Of a DNA stretch of 32,445 nucleotides, positions 22,632 to 30,914 are shown piece after piece; position 1 is the first letter of the stretch, and each line of letters opens with the position of its first letter. The DNA lies in NCBI GenBank assembly GCA_910586975.1, contig CAJUKX010000030.1, positions 1 to 32,445 on the forward strand, written 5' to 3'. The notes beneath the pieces are model-generated. The model was not told where the DNA came from. It saw only the letters and a list, made by a program, of their open reading frames with translations, and made no database searches. The position numbers were made by a program, and so were the translations under genes. The stretch comes from an uncultured Muribaculaceae bacterium (lineage in GTDB: Bacteria > Bacteroidota > Bacteroidia > Bacteroidales > Muribaculaceae).

Positions 22632-25600
22632 ATGAAGAAATTTCCGGAATATTCGGGACTTAACCTCCCAAAAGTAAATGAAGAGATGCTCGCTCTGTGG
22701 AATGATGAGCATCTGTTCGAAAAGAGTATGGAAGTGCGCGAAGGTGCCCCTTCATTTGTTTTCTTTGAAGGTCCGCCCTCGGCTAACGGTATGCCCGGCA
22801 TACATCATGTGATGGCACGAACTATCAAAGACATCTTCTGCCGCTACAAAACTATGAAAGGCTTTCAGGTTAAACGCAAGGCCGGATGGGATACTCATGG
22901 CCTTCCGGTTGAACTTGGCGTTGAAAAAAGCCTTGGAATTACAAAAGAAGATATTGGCCATAAGATTTCGGTAGACGACTACAACGACGCTTGCCGTAAG
23001 GAAGTGATGAAGTATACCCGCGAGTGGGAAACCCTTACCAATAATATGGGGTATTGGGTTGACATGCAGGACCCTTACATCACATACGACAACCGCTATA
23101 TCGAATCGGTGTGGTGGCTCCTCGCTCAGTTGTATAAAAAGGGTTATCTCTACAAAGGATATACAATCCAGCCCTATTCGCCCGCTGCCGGTACCGGTCT
23201 CAGCTCGCATGAATTGAATCAGCCCGGCTGCTACCGCGACGAAAAGGATACTACTTGTATCGCCCAGTTTGAAATTACCGATCCCAAGGCAGATATGCTG
23301 GGGTGGGGTACTCCGGCTTTTATAGCCTGGACAACAACTCCGTGGACTTTGCCTTCAAACATGGCGCTTTGCGTAGGTCCTAATATCAAATATATTGTTG
23401 TTCGCACATATAATAAATATGACGGACGGAAGGTGACTGTTGTACTTGCCGAAGCCCTCGTTAACTCGGTGTTCAATCCCAAAGCCAAAGAACTGAAGCT
23501 TGAAGATTATAAGCCAGGCGACAAGCTGGTGCCTTATGAAATCGTAGGCTCTTACATGGGCAGCGAACTTGAAGGCATGCACTACAAGCAGCTCATCCCT
23601 TGGATGAAACCCGAAGGTTCTGAAAATGCTTTCCGTGTGATACTTGGCGACTACGTTACTGTTGAAGACGGTACAGGTATAGTACACATAGCTGCTACAT
23701 TCGGTGCTGACGATAAACGAGTTTCTACATTGAACGGCATTCCCGGAATGGAACTGATCAATAAGTACGGCAAAATCGTACCTATGGTAGACCTTCAGGG
23801 CCGTTTCTACCTCATAGAGGACCTCAGCCCGGAATTTGTGAAGAATTGCGTGGATGTGGAAGCCTACAAACAGTGGGAGGGTAAATTCGTAAAGAATGCA
23901 TACGATCCTGAAAAGAAAGATGGCGACATCACACTCGATATAGAAATCTGCATGTGGCTCAAGGAACGCGGTCTGTTGTTCCAATCAGAAAAGCATGTGC
24001 ACAGCTATCCCCATTGCTGGCGTACAGATAAGCCCGTGTTATACTATCCCCTCGACAGTTGGTTCATCAAGACCACAGCAGCTCGCGAACGTCTCATGGC
24101 TCTTAACGAAACTATTAAATGGAAACCGGCATCCACAGGTTCGGGACGTTTCGGCAAATGGCTCGAGAATCTTCAGGACTGGAATCTGTCGCGTTCGCGT
24201 TACTGGGGTACTCCGCTGCCTATATGGCGCACGGATGATGCAACCGAGGAAATGATAATTGACTCGGTGCAGGCTCTCTGGGATGAAATAGAAAAGTCTG
24301 TTGCTGCCGGATTTATGTCTTCTAATCCTTTGAAGGATAAAGGATTTGTGCCGGGTGACTATTCTAAGGAGAACTATGAGAAGATAGACCTTCACCGTCC
24401 GTATGTAGACGACATCATTCTTGTTTCGCCCACAGGACGTCCCATGAAGCGTGAGCTTGACCTGATTGATGTATGGTTCGACTCAGGCTCCATGCCTTAT
24501 GCTCAGATACACTATCCCTTCGAAAACAAGGATGCTTTTGAAAAGGGTATGGTTTATCCTGCCGACTTTATTGCCGAAGGCGTCGACCAGACACGTGGAT
24601 GGTTCTTCACTCTCCATGCCATTGCCGGGATGATTTTCGATAGAATTTCGTATAAGGCTGTTGTTTCAAACGGACTTGTGCTTGACAAGGACGGTAATAA
24701 GATGTCAAAGCGTCTCGGCAATGCAGTGAATCCCTTTGAAGCCATATCTCAATACGGTTCAGATCCCCTGCGCTGGTACATGATTGCCAACTCATCGCCG
24801 TGGGACGACCTTAAGTATGACCCCGCAGGTGTTACCGAAGTAGGACGCAAGCTCTTTGCCACACTATACAACACCTATTCATTCTTTGCTCAGTATGCCA
24901 ACGTAGATAACTTCAGCGTTGACACTCCACAGGTACCGCTGGCAGAACGTCCTGAAATCGACCGTTGGATCATCTCCAAGCTCAATTCGTTGATCATCGC
25001 CGTAGACGAGGCACTTGATGATTACGAACCGACCAAAGCTGCCCGTGCTATCAACGACTTCGTACTGTATAATCTTTCAAACTGGTACGTCCGTCTTAAC
25101 CGTAAGCGCTTCTGGGGCGGTGGTATGAGCCAGGACAAGCTCGCTGCTTATCAGACACTTTATACCTGTCTGTTGACAATAGCAAGGCTTATAGCTCCGG
25201 TTTCGCCTTTCTATGCCGACCGTCTGTACCGCGACCTCACATATATTGAAGGTAAGCCCGCGGGTGAAACCTCAGTTCACCTCGACACTTATCCCAAGGC
25301 CGATAAAGCCGCTATTGATGAGGAACTTGAACAGCGCATGGATACTGCACAGAAGCTCACATCCATGGTGCTTTCGCTCCGTCGCAAAGTCAATATCAAG
25401 GTTCGCCAGCCGCTCTCTACAGTCATGATTCCTGTGGCAGATGATGAGGCCAGAAATCGCATTGAGTCAATTTCCCAGCTTCTGCTTACAGAGATCAATG
25501 TAAAGAACCTCAAGCTTGTAAATGATGGTGAAGGCGCTCTTGTGAAACGCGTTAAACCTGATTTCAAAAAGCTGGGCCCGAAATTCGGGAAGCAGATGAA

Positions 25601-26072
25601 AGCTGCCGCCAAGGCTATCAACGAGCTGTCGCAGGCCGATATAGCATCGCTTGAACGCAACGGTTATCTTGAGATAGAATTAGACGCTGCCAAGCACAGA
25701 GTGGAAATAAGCGATGTAGAAATATTCTCAGAGGACATTGAAGGCTGGCTCGTAGCTAACGACGGCCCCCTCACAGTGGCTCTCGACATAACAATCACCG
25801 ATGAACTTCGTCGCGAAGGTATTGCCCGCGATATCATCAACCGCATACAGAATATCCGCAAGGATCGCGATTACGACATCACCGACAGGATTACTATCAC
25901 ATTTGCACCGGATGCAACTGTTGAAGCTGTTCTCAAAGATTTCGGTGAATATATAGGTACTCAGGTGCTTGCCGATGCTGTTGACGTTGCTGCATTTGCA
26001 GAAGATGCTGCCGGAACAGAAATTCTCGAAATTGACGAACTCAAGGTGAAAGTACTTATAATCAAGAACTAA
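22632..26072 (+). CDS. ileS: Isoleucyl-tRNA synthetase (type 2-like, GIHH variant of HIGH)
   Basis: 1146 residues; charges tRNA-Ile with isoleucine. PPSANGMPGIHHVMARTIKD contains the class I signature, but it reads G56-I57-H58-H59 where HIGH is expected. KMSKR is canonical at 690-694. The CP1 editing domain is present (TTPWTLPSN near 234 and GTGIVHIAATFGADD near 350). The anticodon-binding region follows, and the end lacks the Cys zinc finger of type 1 bacterial enzymes. Length and motif context fit the eukaryote-like IleRS2 group, which is known for mupirocin resistance. No convincing promoter was found in 22500-22631. The DksA-like gene follows after 2 nt. Confidence 0.97.
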   Translation: MKKFPEYSGLNLPKVNEEMLALWNDEHLFEKSMEVREGAPSFVFFEGPPSANGMPGIHHVMARTIKDIFCRYKTMKGFQVKRKAGWDTHGLPVELGVEKSLGITKEDIGHKISVDDYNDACRKEVMKYTREWETLTNNMGYWVDMQDPYITYDNRYIESVWWLLAQLYKKGYLYKGYTIQPYSPAAGTGLSSHELNQPGCYRDEKDTTCIAQFEITDPKADMLGWGTPAFIAWTTTPWTLPSNMALCVGPNIKYIVVRTYNKYDGRKVTVVLAEALVNSVFNPKAKELKLEDYKPGDKLVPYEIVGSYMGSELEGMHYKQLIPWMKPEGSENAFRVILGDYVTVEDGTGIVHIAATFGADDKRVSTLNGIPGMELINKYGKIVPMVDLQGRFYLIEDLSPEFVKNCVDVEAYKQWEGKFVKNAYDPEKKDGDITLDIEICMWLKERGLLFQSEKHVHSYPHCWRTDKPVLYYPLDSWFIKTTAARERLMALNETIKWKPASTGSGRFGKWLENLQDWNLSRSRYWGTPLPIWRTDDATEEMIIDSVQALWDEIEKSVAAGFMSSNPLKDKGFVPGDYSKENYEKIDLHRPYVDDIILVSPTGRPMKRELDLIDVWFDSGSMPYAQIHYPFENKDAFEKGMVYPADFIAEGVDQTRGWFFTLHAIAGMIFDRISYKAVVSNGLVLDKDGNKMSKRLGNAVNPFEAISQYGSDPLRWYMIANSSPWDDLKYDPAGVTEVGRKLFATLYNTYSFFAQYANVDNFSVDTPQVPLAERPEIDRWIISKLNSLIIAVDEALDDYEPTKAARAINDFVLYNLSNWYVRLNRKRFWGGGMSQDKLAAYQTLYTCLLTIARLIAPVSPFYADRLYRDLTYIEGKPAGETSVHLDTYPKADKAAIDEELEQRMDTAQKLTSMVLSLRRKVNIKVRQPLSTVMIPVADDEARNRIESISQLLLTEINVKNLKLVNDGEGALVKRVKPDFKKLGPKFGKQMKAAAKAINELSQADIASLERNGYLEIELDAAKHRVEISDVEIFSEDIEGWLVANDGPLTVALDITITDELRREGIARDIINRIQNIRKDRDYDITDRITITFAPDATVEAVLKDFGEYIGTQVLADAVDVAAFAEDAAGTEILEIDELKVKVLIIKN

Positions 26073-26074
26073 CC

Positions 26075-26452
26075 ATGAACGAAAAGAAACGTTATTCTGA
26101 CGAAGAGCTTGAAGAATTCCGTCAGCTTATTCTTGAAAAGCTCGAGAAGGCAGAAAAGGAATACGAGAATCTCTGCTCATCGCTCCGCAATACCGATGGT
26201 AACGGTACCTCTGACACGTCTCCTACATTCAAGGCTCTTGAAGAAGGGGCATATACACTCGGAAAAGAAGAGGCTGCCAGACTTGCCGAACGTCAACGCG
26301 TGTTTATCAACCATCTGCGTGCAGCATTGGTGCGCATAGACAACAAGACCTACGGTGTATGTCGTGCTACAGGAAAACTGATTCCCAAAGAACGTCTGCG
26401 TGCCGTTCCTCATGCCACTCTTTCTATCGAGGGTAAGGAACAGAAACGCTAA
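26075..26452 (+). CDS. TraR/DksA family protein lacking most zinc-finger cysteines
   Basis: 125 residues. The N-terminal part is a charged coiled coil (RYSDEELEEFRQLILEKLEKAEKEYENL). The C-terminal YGVCRATGKLIPKERLRAVPHAT is the degenerate C4 zinc-finger region of the DksA/TraR family. Only one Cys of the usual four remains, so zinc is probably not bound. DksA proteins enter the RNA polymerase secondary channel and modulate promoters with ppGpp; whether this version does so is inference. It starts 2 nt after ileS and precedes lspA by 26 nt, so the three genes probably form one operon. Confidence 0.88.
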   Translation: MNEKKRYSDEELEEFRQLILEKLEKAEKEYENLCSSLRNTDGNGTSDTSPTFKALEEGAYTLGKEEAARLAERQRVFINHLRAALVRIDNKTYGVCRATGKLIPKERLRAVPHATLSIEGKEQKR

Positions 26453-26478
26453 GAGTATGTCAAACTACAAGCTCTAAG

Positions 26479-27138
26479 ATGTCTGAAAACAAAGTATTCA
26501 CACCGGGACGACTCGCCATACTTGTGGGTATGGCAGTCATCCTGGTTGATCAAATATTTAAAATTTGGGTAAAGACCAATTTTTATCTTGGTGAAAGCCT
26601 GCCTATACTGCCGTTTTTTGAACTGAGATTCGTTCAAAACAACGGCATGGCTTTTGGTATGGAATTTGGCAGCAAACTGTTGCTTACAATTTTCCGTATA
26701 GTTGTAGTTACGCTTTTGATATGGTATATCGTTAAGGTATGCAAGCAACAAAAGGTTTCAAAAGGTTATGTAGTGACTTTGGCTCTTATTGCATCAGGTG
26801 CCGGGGGCAATATCATAGATTGTGTCTTCTATGGCGAGATTTTCACTAATCCATGGCCTCCTCAGCTTGCTCAATTTGTCCCCTGGGGCGAAGGTTATGC
26901 AGGATTATTCCATGGATTGGTTGTGGATATGCTATACTTCCCCTTGTTCTCATTTCAGTGGCCGGAGTGGATTCCTGCCATAGGCGGCAGCACGTTCTCT
27001 TTCTTTGACCCGGTGTTCAATATAGCGGATTCTGCTATAACTGTCGGAATTCTGATGTTGATTCTATTTTACAGCAAATATCTGCCATTCGGAAATGAAG
27101 AGAGGACAGAATCTGCCGAAAAAGCCGATAATAAATAA
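26479..27138 (+). CDS. lspA: Lipoprotein signal peptidase (signal peptidase II)
   Basis: 219 residues, an inner-membrane aspartyl protease that removes lipoprotein signal peptides after the lipobox Cys is acylated. Four hydrophobic segments are visible. VDQIFKIWV and FVQNNGMAFGM are conserved blocks. The catalytic Asp pair is D114 in GGNIID and D184 in FNIADSAI. The two lie 70 residues apart, against about 20-30 in E. coli or Pseudomonas LspA, because of an insert rich in Trp, Pro and Phe (NPWPPQLAQF to PEWIPAIGG). It is followed by a DUF4296 lipoprotein gene that encodes a likely substrate. Confidence 0.96.
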   Translation: MSENKVFTPGRLAILVGMAVILVDQIFKIWVKTNFYLGESLPILPFFELRFVQNNGMAFGMEFGSKLLLTIFRIVVVTLLIWYIVKVCKQQKVSKGYVVTLALIASGAGGNIIDCVFYGEIFTNPWPPQLAQFVPWGEGYAGLFHGLVVDMLYFPLFSFQWPEWIPAIGGSTFSFFDPVFNIADSAITVGILMLILFYSKYLPFGNEERTESAEKADNK

Positions 27139-27144
27139 TTATTG

Positions 27145-28050
27145 ATGAATCGTAAGTTAATTCCATTCGTTCTGGCGGCCCTGATAGCAGCGACAGCATG
27201 TAACAGAGTTCCCTCGCATGTCATTCAACCCGATGACATGGCCGAGGTTCTTGCCGATATGCGAATGGCTGATGCTGTAATTACCGTACATCCCTCTCAA
27301 TATTCTCAGCCTTCAAAAAAAATGGCGATTAAAGATGCCATTTTTGAAAAACATGGTATCACATCCGAGCAATTTGATACCTCATTGGTTTGGTATGGGC
27401 GTAATACTGAACGTTTCAGCGATGTAAACGATCTCACGATAGAGATTCTTGAACAACGCATGAAGGAAGCCAATGTGCTGGCAGCCGGTCAGATGGCTAT
27501 GACTGTAGCCGGCGACTCGGTAGACCTTTGGAACGGCTATCCGTATTACGTCATCAACGAGAAGCTGCCGACTCATTATCTGTCGTTCAGCTATGAGACC
27601 GACCCCAACTGGGAACCGGGCGACATCTATACGCTGAAGTCAAGAATTCTGATACCCGGTGCCTCAGCTCAATGGAATCTTACCACCGAGTACGAAGACG
27701 GGGCTGTTGAGATGATAACCAATATCATATCGCAGAGCGAAAGCACCCGTCAGGAATTGTCGCTTTTTACAGATTCAACCCGTACTGCTACACGTCTGTC
27801 AGGTTGGATTCGTATCAATACACTGAGTGCCAATAAACCGGTAATTATTGATTCAATAAGCTTAACACGCCGCAGAGTTCAGCCCGGTGTCAGCCGCCCG
27901 TACCAACAGCGCTTGATTGAACCTAAAAATTCCAATAAAAAAGAGGAAACAGACAGCGTGAAGACAACAGGAACAGATTCGCTGAATACTAATGATAAAA
28001 CAAGGCCAAGAAATGCGCTACTTATGCAGGCGAGTGATATTAAACAATGA
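27145..28050 (+). CDS. DUF4296 domain lipoprotein
   Basis: 301 residues from the ATG at 27145; a TTG one codon earlier is rejected. Signal peptide MNRKLIPFVLAALIAATAC has a lipobox ATAC, so C19 is the predicted lipidated residue. The N-terminal mature part (HVIQPDDMAEVLADMRMADAV, then KHGITSEQFDTSLVWYGRNTE) is the DUF4296 pattern. The middle is beta-rich. The C-terminal 50 residues are polar, low-complexity and probably disordered (KNSNKKEETDSVKTTGTDSL). The role is unknown. It starts 6 nt after lspA, and its end overlaps a short downstream ORF. Confidence 0.88.
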   Translation: MNRKLIPFVLAALIAATACNRVPSHVIQPDDMAEVLADMRMADAVITVHPSQYSQPSKKMAIKDAIFEKHGITSEQFDTSLVWYGRNTERFSDVNDLTIEILEQRMKEANVLAAGQMAMTVAGDSVDLWNGYPYYVINEKLPTHYLSFSYETDPNWEPGDIYTLKSRILIPGASAQWNLTTEYEDGAVEMITNIISQSESTRQELSLFTDSTRTATRLSGWIRINTLSANKPVIIDSISLTRRRVQPGVSRPYQQRLIEPKNSNKKEETDSVKTTGTDSLNTNDKTRPRNALLMQASDIKQ

Positions 28051-28198
28051 GGAATACGGACTCTCGATTGTCGAGATAGACGGAGAATCAGTCACCATAA
28101 AACCGTTTGACAGAGAAATCCATTCCACTTCGTATGTCGAAGGGGTTATAGTGATTAAGACAGAAAACGGCAGATTGACCTCGTTTGTAATAAACTGA
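28013..28198 (+). CDS. Small overlapping ORF, unknown function
   Basis: 61 residues starting MRYLCRRVILNNEEYG, overlapping the end of the DUF4296 gene by 38 nt in another frame and ending 7 nt before a strong terminator. The sequence is beta-strand-like (SIVEIDGESVTIKPF, then GVIVIKTENGRL) with balanced composition, and it fills an otherwise empty stretch before the terminator; both points favour a real gene. An in-frame ATG at 27992 would extend it by seven residues. No family recognised. Confidence 0.6.
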   Translation: MRYLCRRVILNNEEYGLSIVEIDGESVTIKPFDREIHSTSYVEGVIVIKTENGRLTSFVIN

Positions 28199-28205
28199 TT
28201 GAAAT

Positions 28206-28240
28206 AAACTGATATTTGAGAAGTCAATATCAGTTTTTTT
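28206..28240 (+). terminator. Rho-independent terminator of the ileS-lspA-DUF4296 unit
   Basis: AAACTGATATT (28206-28216) and AATATCAGTTT (28226-28236) form a perfect 11-bp stem with a 9-nt loop, followed by TTTT. The next promoter's -7 element begins 4 nt after the T run. Confidence 0.85.
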
Positions 28241-28243
28241 ATT

Positions 28244-28251
28244 TATATTTG
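28244..28251 (+). promoter_or_regulatory. -7 promoter element for the M3 peptidase gene
   Basis: TATATTTG matches TAnnTTTG. A TTTG at 28215-28218 is 25 nt upstream, longer than usual. Predicted transcription start is near 28258, which excludes an ATG at 28257 as the translation start. Confidence 0.55.
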
Positions 28252-28277
28252 CAAAGTTGAAATCATTATCTAATTTT

Positions 28278-30401
28278 ATGAATAAAAAACTAATTATCCT
28301 AACATCAGTCGCTCTCGGAATAGGAGCGGCTACAGTGGGATGTTCCAAGTCAGACAAAAACGCCGATAATCCGTTTTTGCAGGAATATACCACCAAGTAC
28401 GAAATCCCGCCTTTCGACAAAATCACCTACGACCACTATCTGCCTGCTCTTGAAGCAGGTCTCGCCAAGCAGGCTGAAGAAGTAGAGGCTATCGTAAACA
28501 ATGCTGATGCTCCGACCTTCGAGAATACTGTGATGGCATTTGAAAATGCTGCCGATGTAGTAAACAAGGTAGTCCTGGTGTTCTCAGCTCTCGAAGAATC
28601 CAATTCTTCACCCGAGATGGTAGAGATAGCCGAGACTTTCTATCCCAAGTATTCGCAGGCACAGGATGCAATCATGATGAACGACAAACTGTTCCAGCGC
28701 TTCAAGACCCTCTATGACAATCGCGAGAGCATGAATCTGTCTCCCGACAAAGTTCGCGCAATCGAAACATATTACAAGAACTTTGTACGTTCCGGTGCCC
28801 TGCTCGATGAAGCTCAGAAAAATGAGCTCAAGGAACTTAATACCGAGCTGACAAATCTCTACCTTCAGTTCAACAAAAACCTGCTCAACGCTACCAATGC
28901 CTTCTCTATCGTTGTAGAAGATTCCACACGCCTTGCAGGTATCCCCGCAAATGTAGTGGCTGTAGCTGCTGATGAAGCTACCAATCGCAATCTTGCCGGC
29001 AAATGGGTATTCACTCTTCATGCCCCGGTGCGTCTGCCGGTTCTCCAGTATGCCGAAGATCGCGACCTGCGCAAGCAGATGTATGAAGGTTATACAACCC
29101 AGGCACAGACCGAACCTTACAACAACCTCCCTGTAATAAACAGCATCCTCAAGGCTCGCGCCAAAAAAGCCCGGCTTCTCGGATTTGAAAACTTTGGTGC
29201 TTACATGACAGATAATGTTATGGCCAAGACTGTAGACAATGCCGAAAATCTCCTTATGCAAATCTGGACTCCTGCCGTTAACCGTGTGAAGGAAGAAGTT
29301 GCAGAAATGCAGGCACTGGCTAACCGCAACGGAGATAAGATCACCATCGAACCCTGGGACTACTATTATTACGCAGAGAAGGTACGTGCCGACAAGTATG
29401 CGCTTAACGACAGCGAAATCCGTCCTTACTTCGCAGTGGATTCTGTAAGAAACGGTATCTTTGGTATGGCTAAACGTCTGTATGGTGTAACTTTTACCGA
29501 AATGCCCGATGCTCCCAAATACTTCGACGAGGTTAAGGTATATGATGTTACTGACAGCACAGGCCAGCATGTAGCTGTATTCATGACAGACTATTTCACC
29601 CGCGATTCAAAGCGTCAGGGCGCATGGATGAGCGAATTCAAGGGCTCATGGACCGAAGCCGATGGCACTTCTTCTCGTCCCATCATCTTCAATGTATGCA
29701 ATTTCGCCAAACCCAGCGGAGATACCCCCTCGCTTCTTTCTACAGATGATGTGGAAACTATGTTCCATGAATTTGGTCATGGCCTGCACGGCATGCTTTC
29801 CAAAGCCGCTCTCAAGAGCCAGGCAGGAACAAACGTAGACCGCGACTTTGTTGAACTTCCTTCACAGATCCACGAACACTGGGCTTTCCAGCCTGAACTT
29901 CTGCGCACCTACGCACATCACTATCAGACCGGTGACACAATCCCCGATGAGCTTATTGCCAAGCTCAATGCTGCTTCAAAGCACAATATGGGCTTTATGA
30001 CCGCAGAACTCGTTGGCGCCGCACTCCTCGACCTTCAATATGGCAAACTCAATCCTGAAGGCGATATTGATGTACTTGAATTTGAAAAGCAGGTAGGCGA
30101 CAAACTGGGTATGCCTTCTCAACTCACATACCGCTATCGTTCACCTTATTTCAAGCATGTATTCGGCAGCGACGGCTATGCCTCAGGCTATTACACATAT
30201 CTCTGGGCTCAGGTTCTTGATTGTGACGGCTTTGAACTGTTTGAACAAAACGGAATCTTTGACCCCGCTACAGCAAAATCTTTCAAAGAAAACGTACTTG
30301 AAAAGGGTGGTTCGGAAGATCCCATGGAGTTATACAAGAAATTCCGTGGCCACGAACCCGCTGTAGAAGCTCTGCTTCGATTCCGCGGTCTTGCTAAATA
30401 A
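28278..30401 (+). CDS. M3 family metallopeptidase (peptidyl-dipeptidase Dcp-like) lipoprotein
   Basis: 707 residues from the ATG at 28278. An upstream ATG at 28257 would precede the transcript start and spoil the signal peptide. MNKKLIILTSVALGIGAATVGC is a lipoprotein signal with lipobox TVGC (C22). The helical N-terminal lid region begins near NPFLQEYTTKYEIPPFDKI. Zinc site: H497-E498-F499-G500-H501 (MFHEFGHGLHG) and E526 in DFVELPSQ. The later YRSPYFKHVFGSDGYASGYYTYLWA block is the conserved substrate-side region of M3 peptidases. E. coli Dcp is soluble; this one is probably membrane-anchored facing the periplasm, degrading peptides there. It is monocistronic, with its own promoter and terminator. 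Confidence 0.95.
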   Translation: MNKKLIILTSVALGIGAATVGCSKSDKNADNPFLQEYTTKYEIPPFDKITYDHYLPALEAGLAKQAEEVEAIVNNADAPTFENTVMAFENAADVVNKVVLVFSALEESNSSPEMVEIAETFYPKYSQAQDAIMMNDKLFQRFKTLYDNRESMNLSPDKVRAIETYYKNFVRSGALLDEAQKNELKELNTELTNLYLQFNKNLLNATNAFSIVVEDSTRLAGIPANVVAVAADEATNRNLAGKWVFTLHAPVRLPVLQYAEDRDLRKQMYEGYTTQAQTEPYNNLPVINSILKARAKKARLLGFENFGAYMTDNVMAKTVDNAENLLMQIWTPAVNRVKEEVAEMQALANRNGDKITIEPWDYYYYAEKVRADKYALNDSEIRPYFAVDSVRNGIFGMAKRLYGVTFTEMPDAPKYFDEVKVYDVTDSTGQHVAVFMTDYFTRDSKRQGAWMSEFKGSWTEADGTSSRPIIFNVCNFAKPSGDTPSLLSTDDVETMFHEFGHGLHGMLSKAALKSQAGTNVDRDFVELPSQIHEHWAFQPELLRTYAHHYQTGDTIPDELIAKLNAASKHNMGFMTAELVGAALLDLQYGKLNPEGDIDVLEFEKQVGDKLGMPSQLTYRYRSPYFKHVFGSDGYASGYYTYLWAQVLDCDGFELFEQNGIFDPATAKSFKENVLEKGGSEDPMELYKKFRGHEPAVEALLRFRGLAK

Positions 30402-30421
30402 GCACTGCTATAATACGAACT

Positions 30422-30458
30422 AAAAAGAGTTGGCTGCTTAATCGGCCAACTCTTTTTT
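30422..30458. terminator. Bidirectional terminator between the M3 peptidase and S4 protein genes
   Basis: AAAAAGAGTTGGC (30422-30434) and GCCAACTCTTTTT (30445-30457) form a perfect 13-bp stem with a short loop, T-rich on either strand. It is shared by the convergent genes. Confidence 0.9.
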
Positions 30459-30469
30459 ATTAATCAGTT

Positions 30470-30901
30470 TTATTCCTCGTCTAAATCGAAGTCAAAGTCC
30501 CAGCCATCGTCGCTTGCATAAGTATCAGTGAATCTGGCGAGTTCTCGACCCTCGCGTTTAGTGGGTCGGCCGAGGCCTTTACGTCGGTCAACAAAGCCCG
30601 AAATTTTCACCACATCCAGCAAGTCATATTGGTCTTGAGGAGTGACGTTCTCCAGATACTCTGGAACCAACTTCGCACCAAGGCGATTTTCTGTCACGGC
30701 CTTGACCTTGAATGAATATGTTACCGGCGGTTTACGCACGTGAACGACATCTCCAATTTTTAACATTCTCGATGGCTTGACAGGATTTGTATCGTCATTA
30801 AGGGTAATGCGTCCCTTCTTGCAAGCTTCGGTTGATATTGTCCGGGTCTTGAAGATACGCATCGCCCAAAGCCATTTGTCTATTCTGACTTCCGTAGCCA
30901 T
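30470..30901 (-). CDS. hslR: S4-domain RNA-binding protein, Hsp15-like
   Basis: 143 residues from the ATG at 30901 (MATEVRIDKWLWAMRIFKTR), the conserved start of Hsp15-type proteins. A longer reading from 30958 would run into pth. The S4 domain covers about 5-65: TRTISTEACKKGRITLNDD, then KPSRMLKIGDVVHV. In E. coli Hsp15 binds stalled 50S subunits carrying peptidyl-tRNA. The linkage to pth, 13 nt upstream, fits a ribosome-rescue theme. The C-terminal tail is acidic (DDGWDFDFDLDEE). The family is clear; the exact role is inference. Confidence 0.9.
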   Translation of the reverse strand: MATEVRIDKWLWAMRIFKTRTISTEACKKGRITLNDDTNPVKPSRMLKIGDVVHVRKPPVTYSFKVKAVTENRLGAKLVPEYLENVTPQDQYDLLDVVKISGFVDRRKGLGRPTKREGRELARFTDTYASDDGWDFDFDLDEE

Positions 30902-30914
30902 ATAAGAGACTTGA

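Noticed and set aside
23355..23984. 209-residue minus-strand ORF inside ileS
   Set aside because: Antisense shadow of the conserved IleRS editing domain with shadow-like composition.
28257..28277. Start of the M3 peptidase at 28257
   Set aside because: It falls at or before the expected transcription start and would weaken the lipoprotein signal peptide that begins at 28278.
28608..29570. 320-residue minus-strand ORF inside the M3 peptidase gene
   Set aside because: It is antisense to a clearly conserved metallopeptidase, rich in Cys/Phe/His/Ile typical of shadow frames, with no promoter or recognisable domain.
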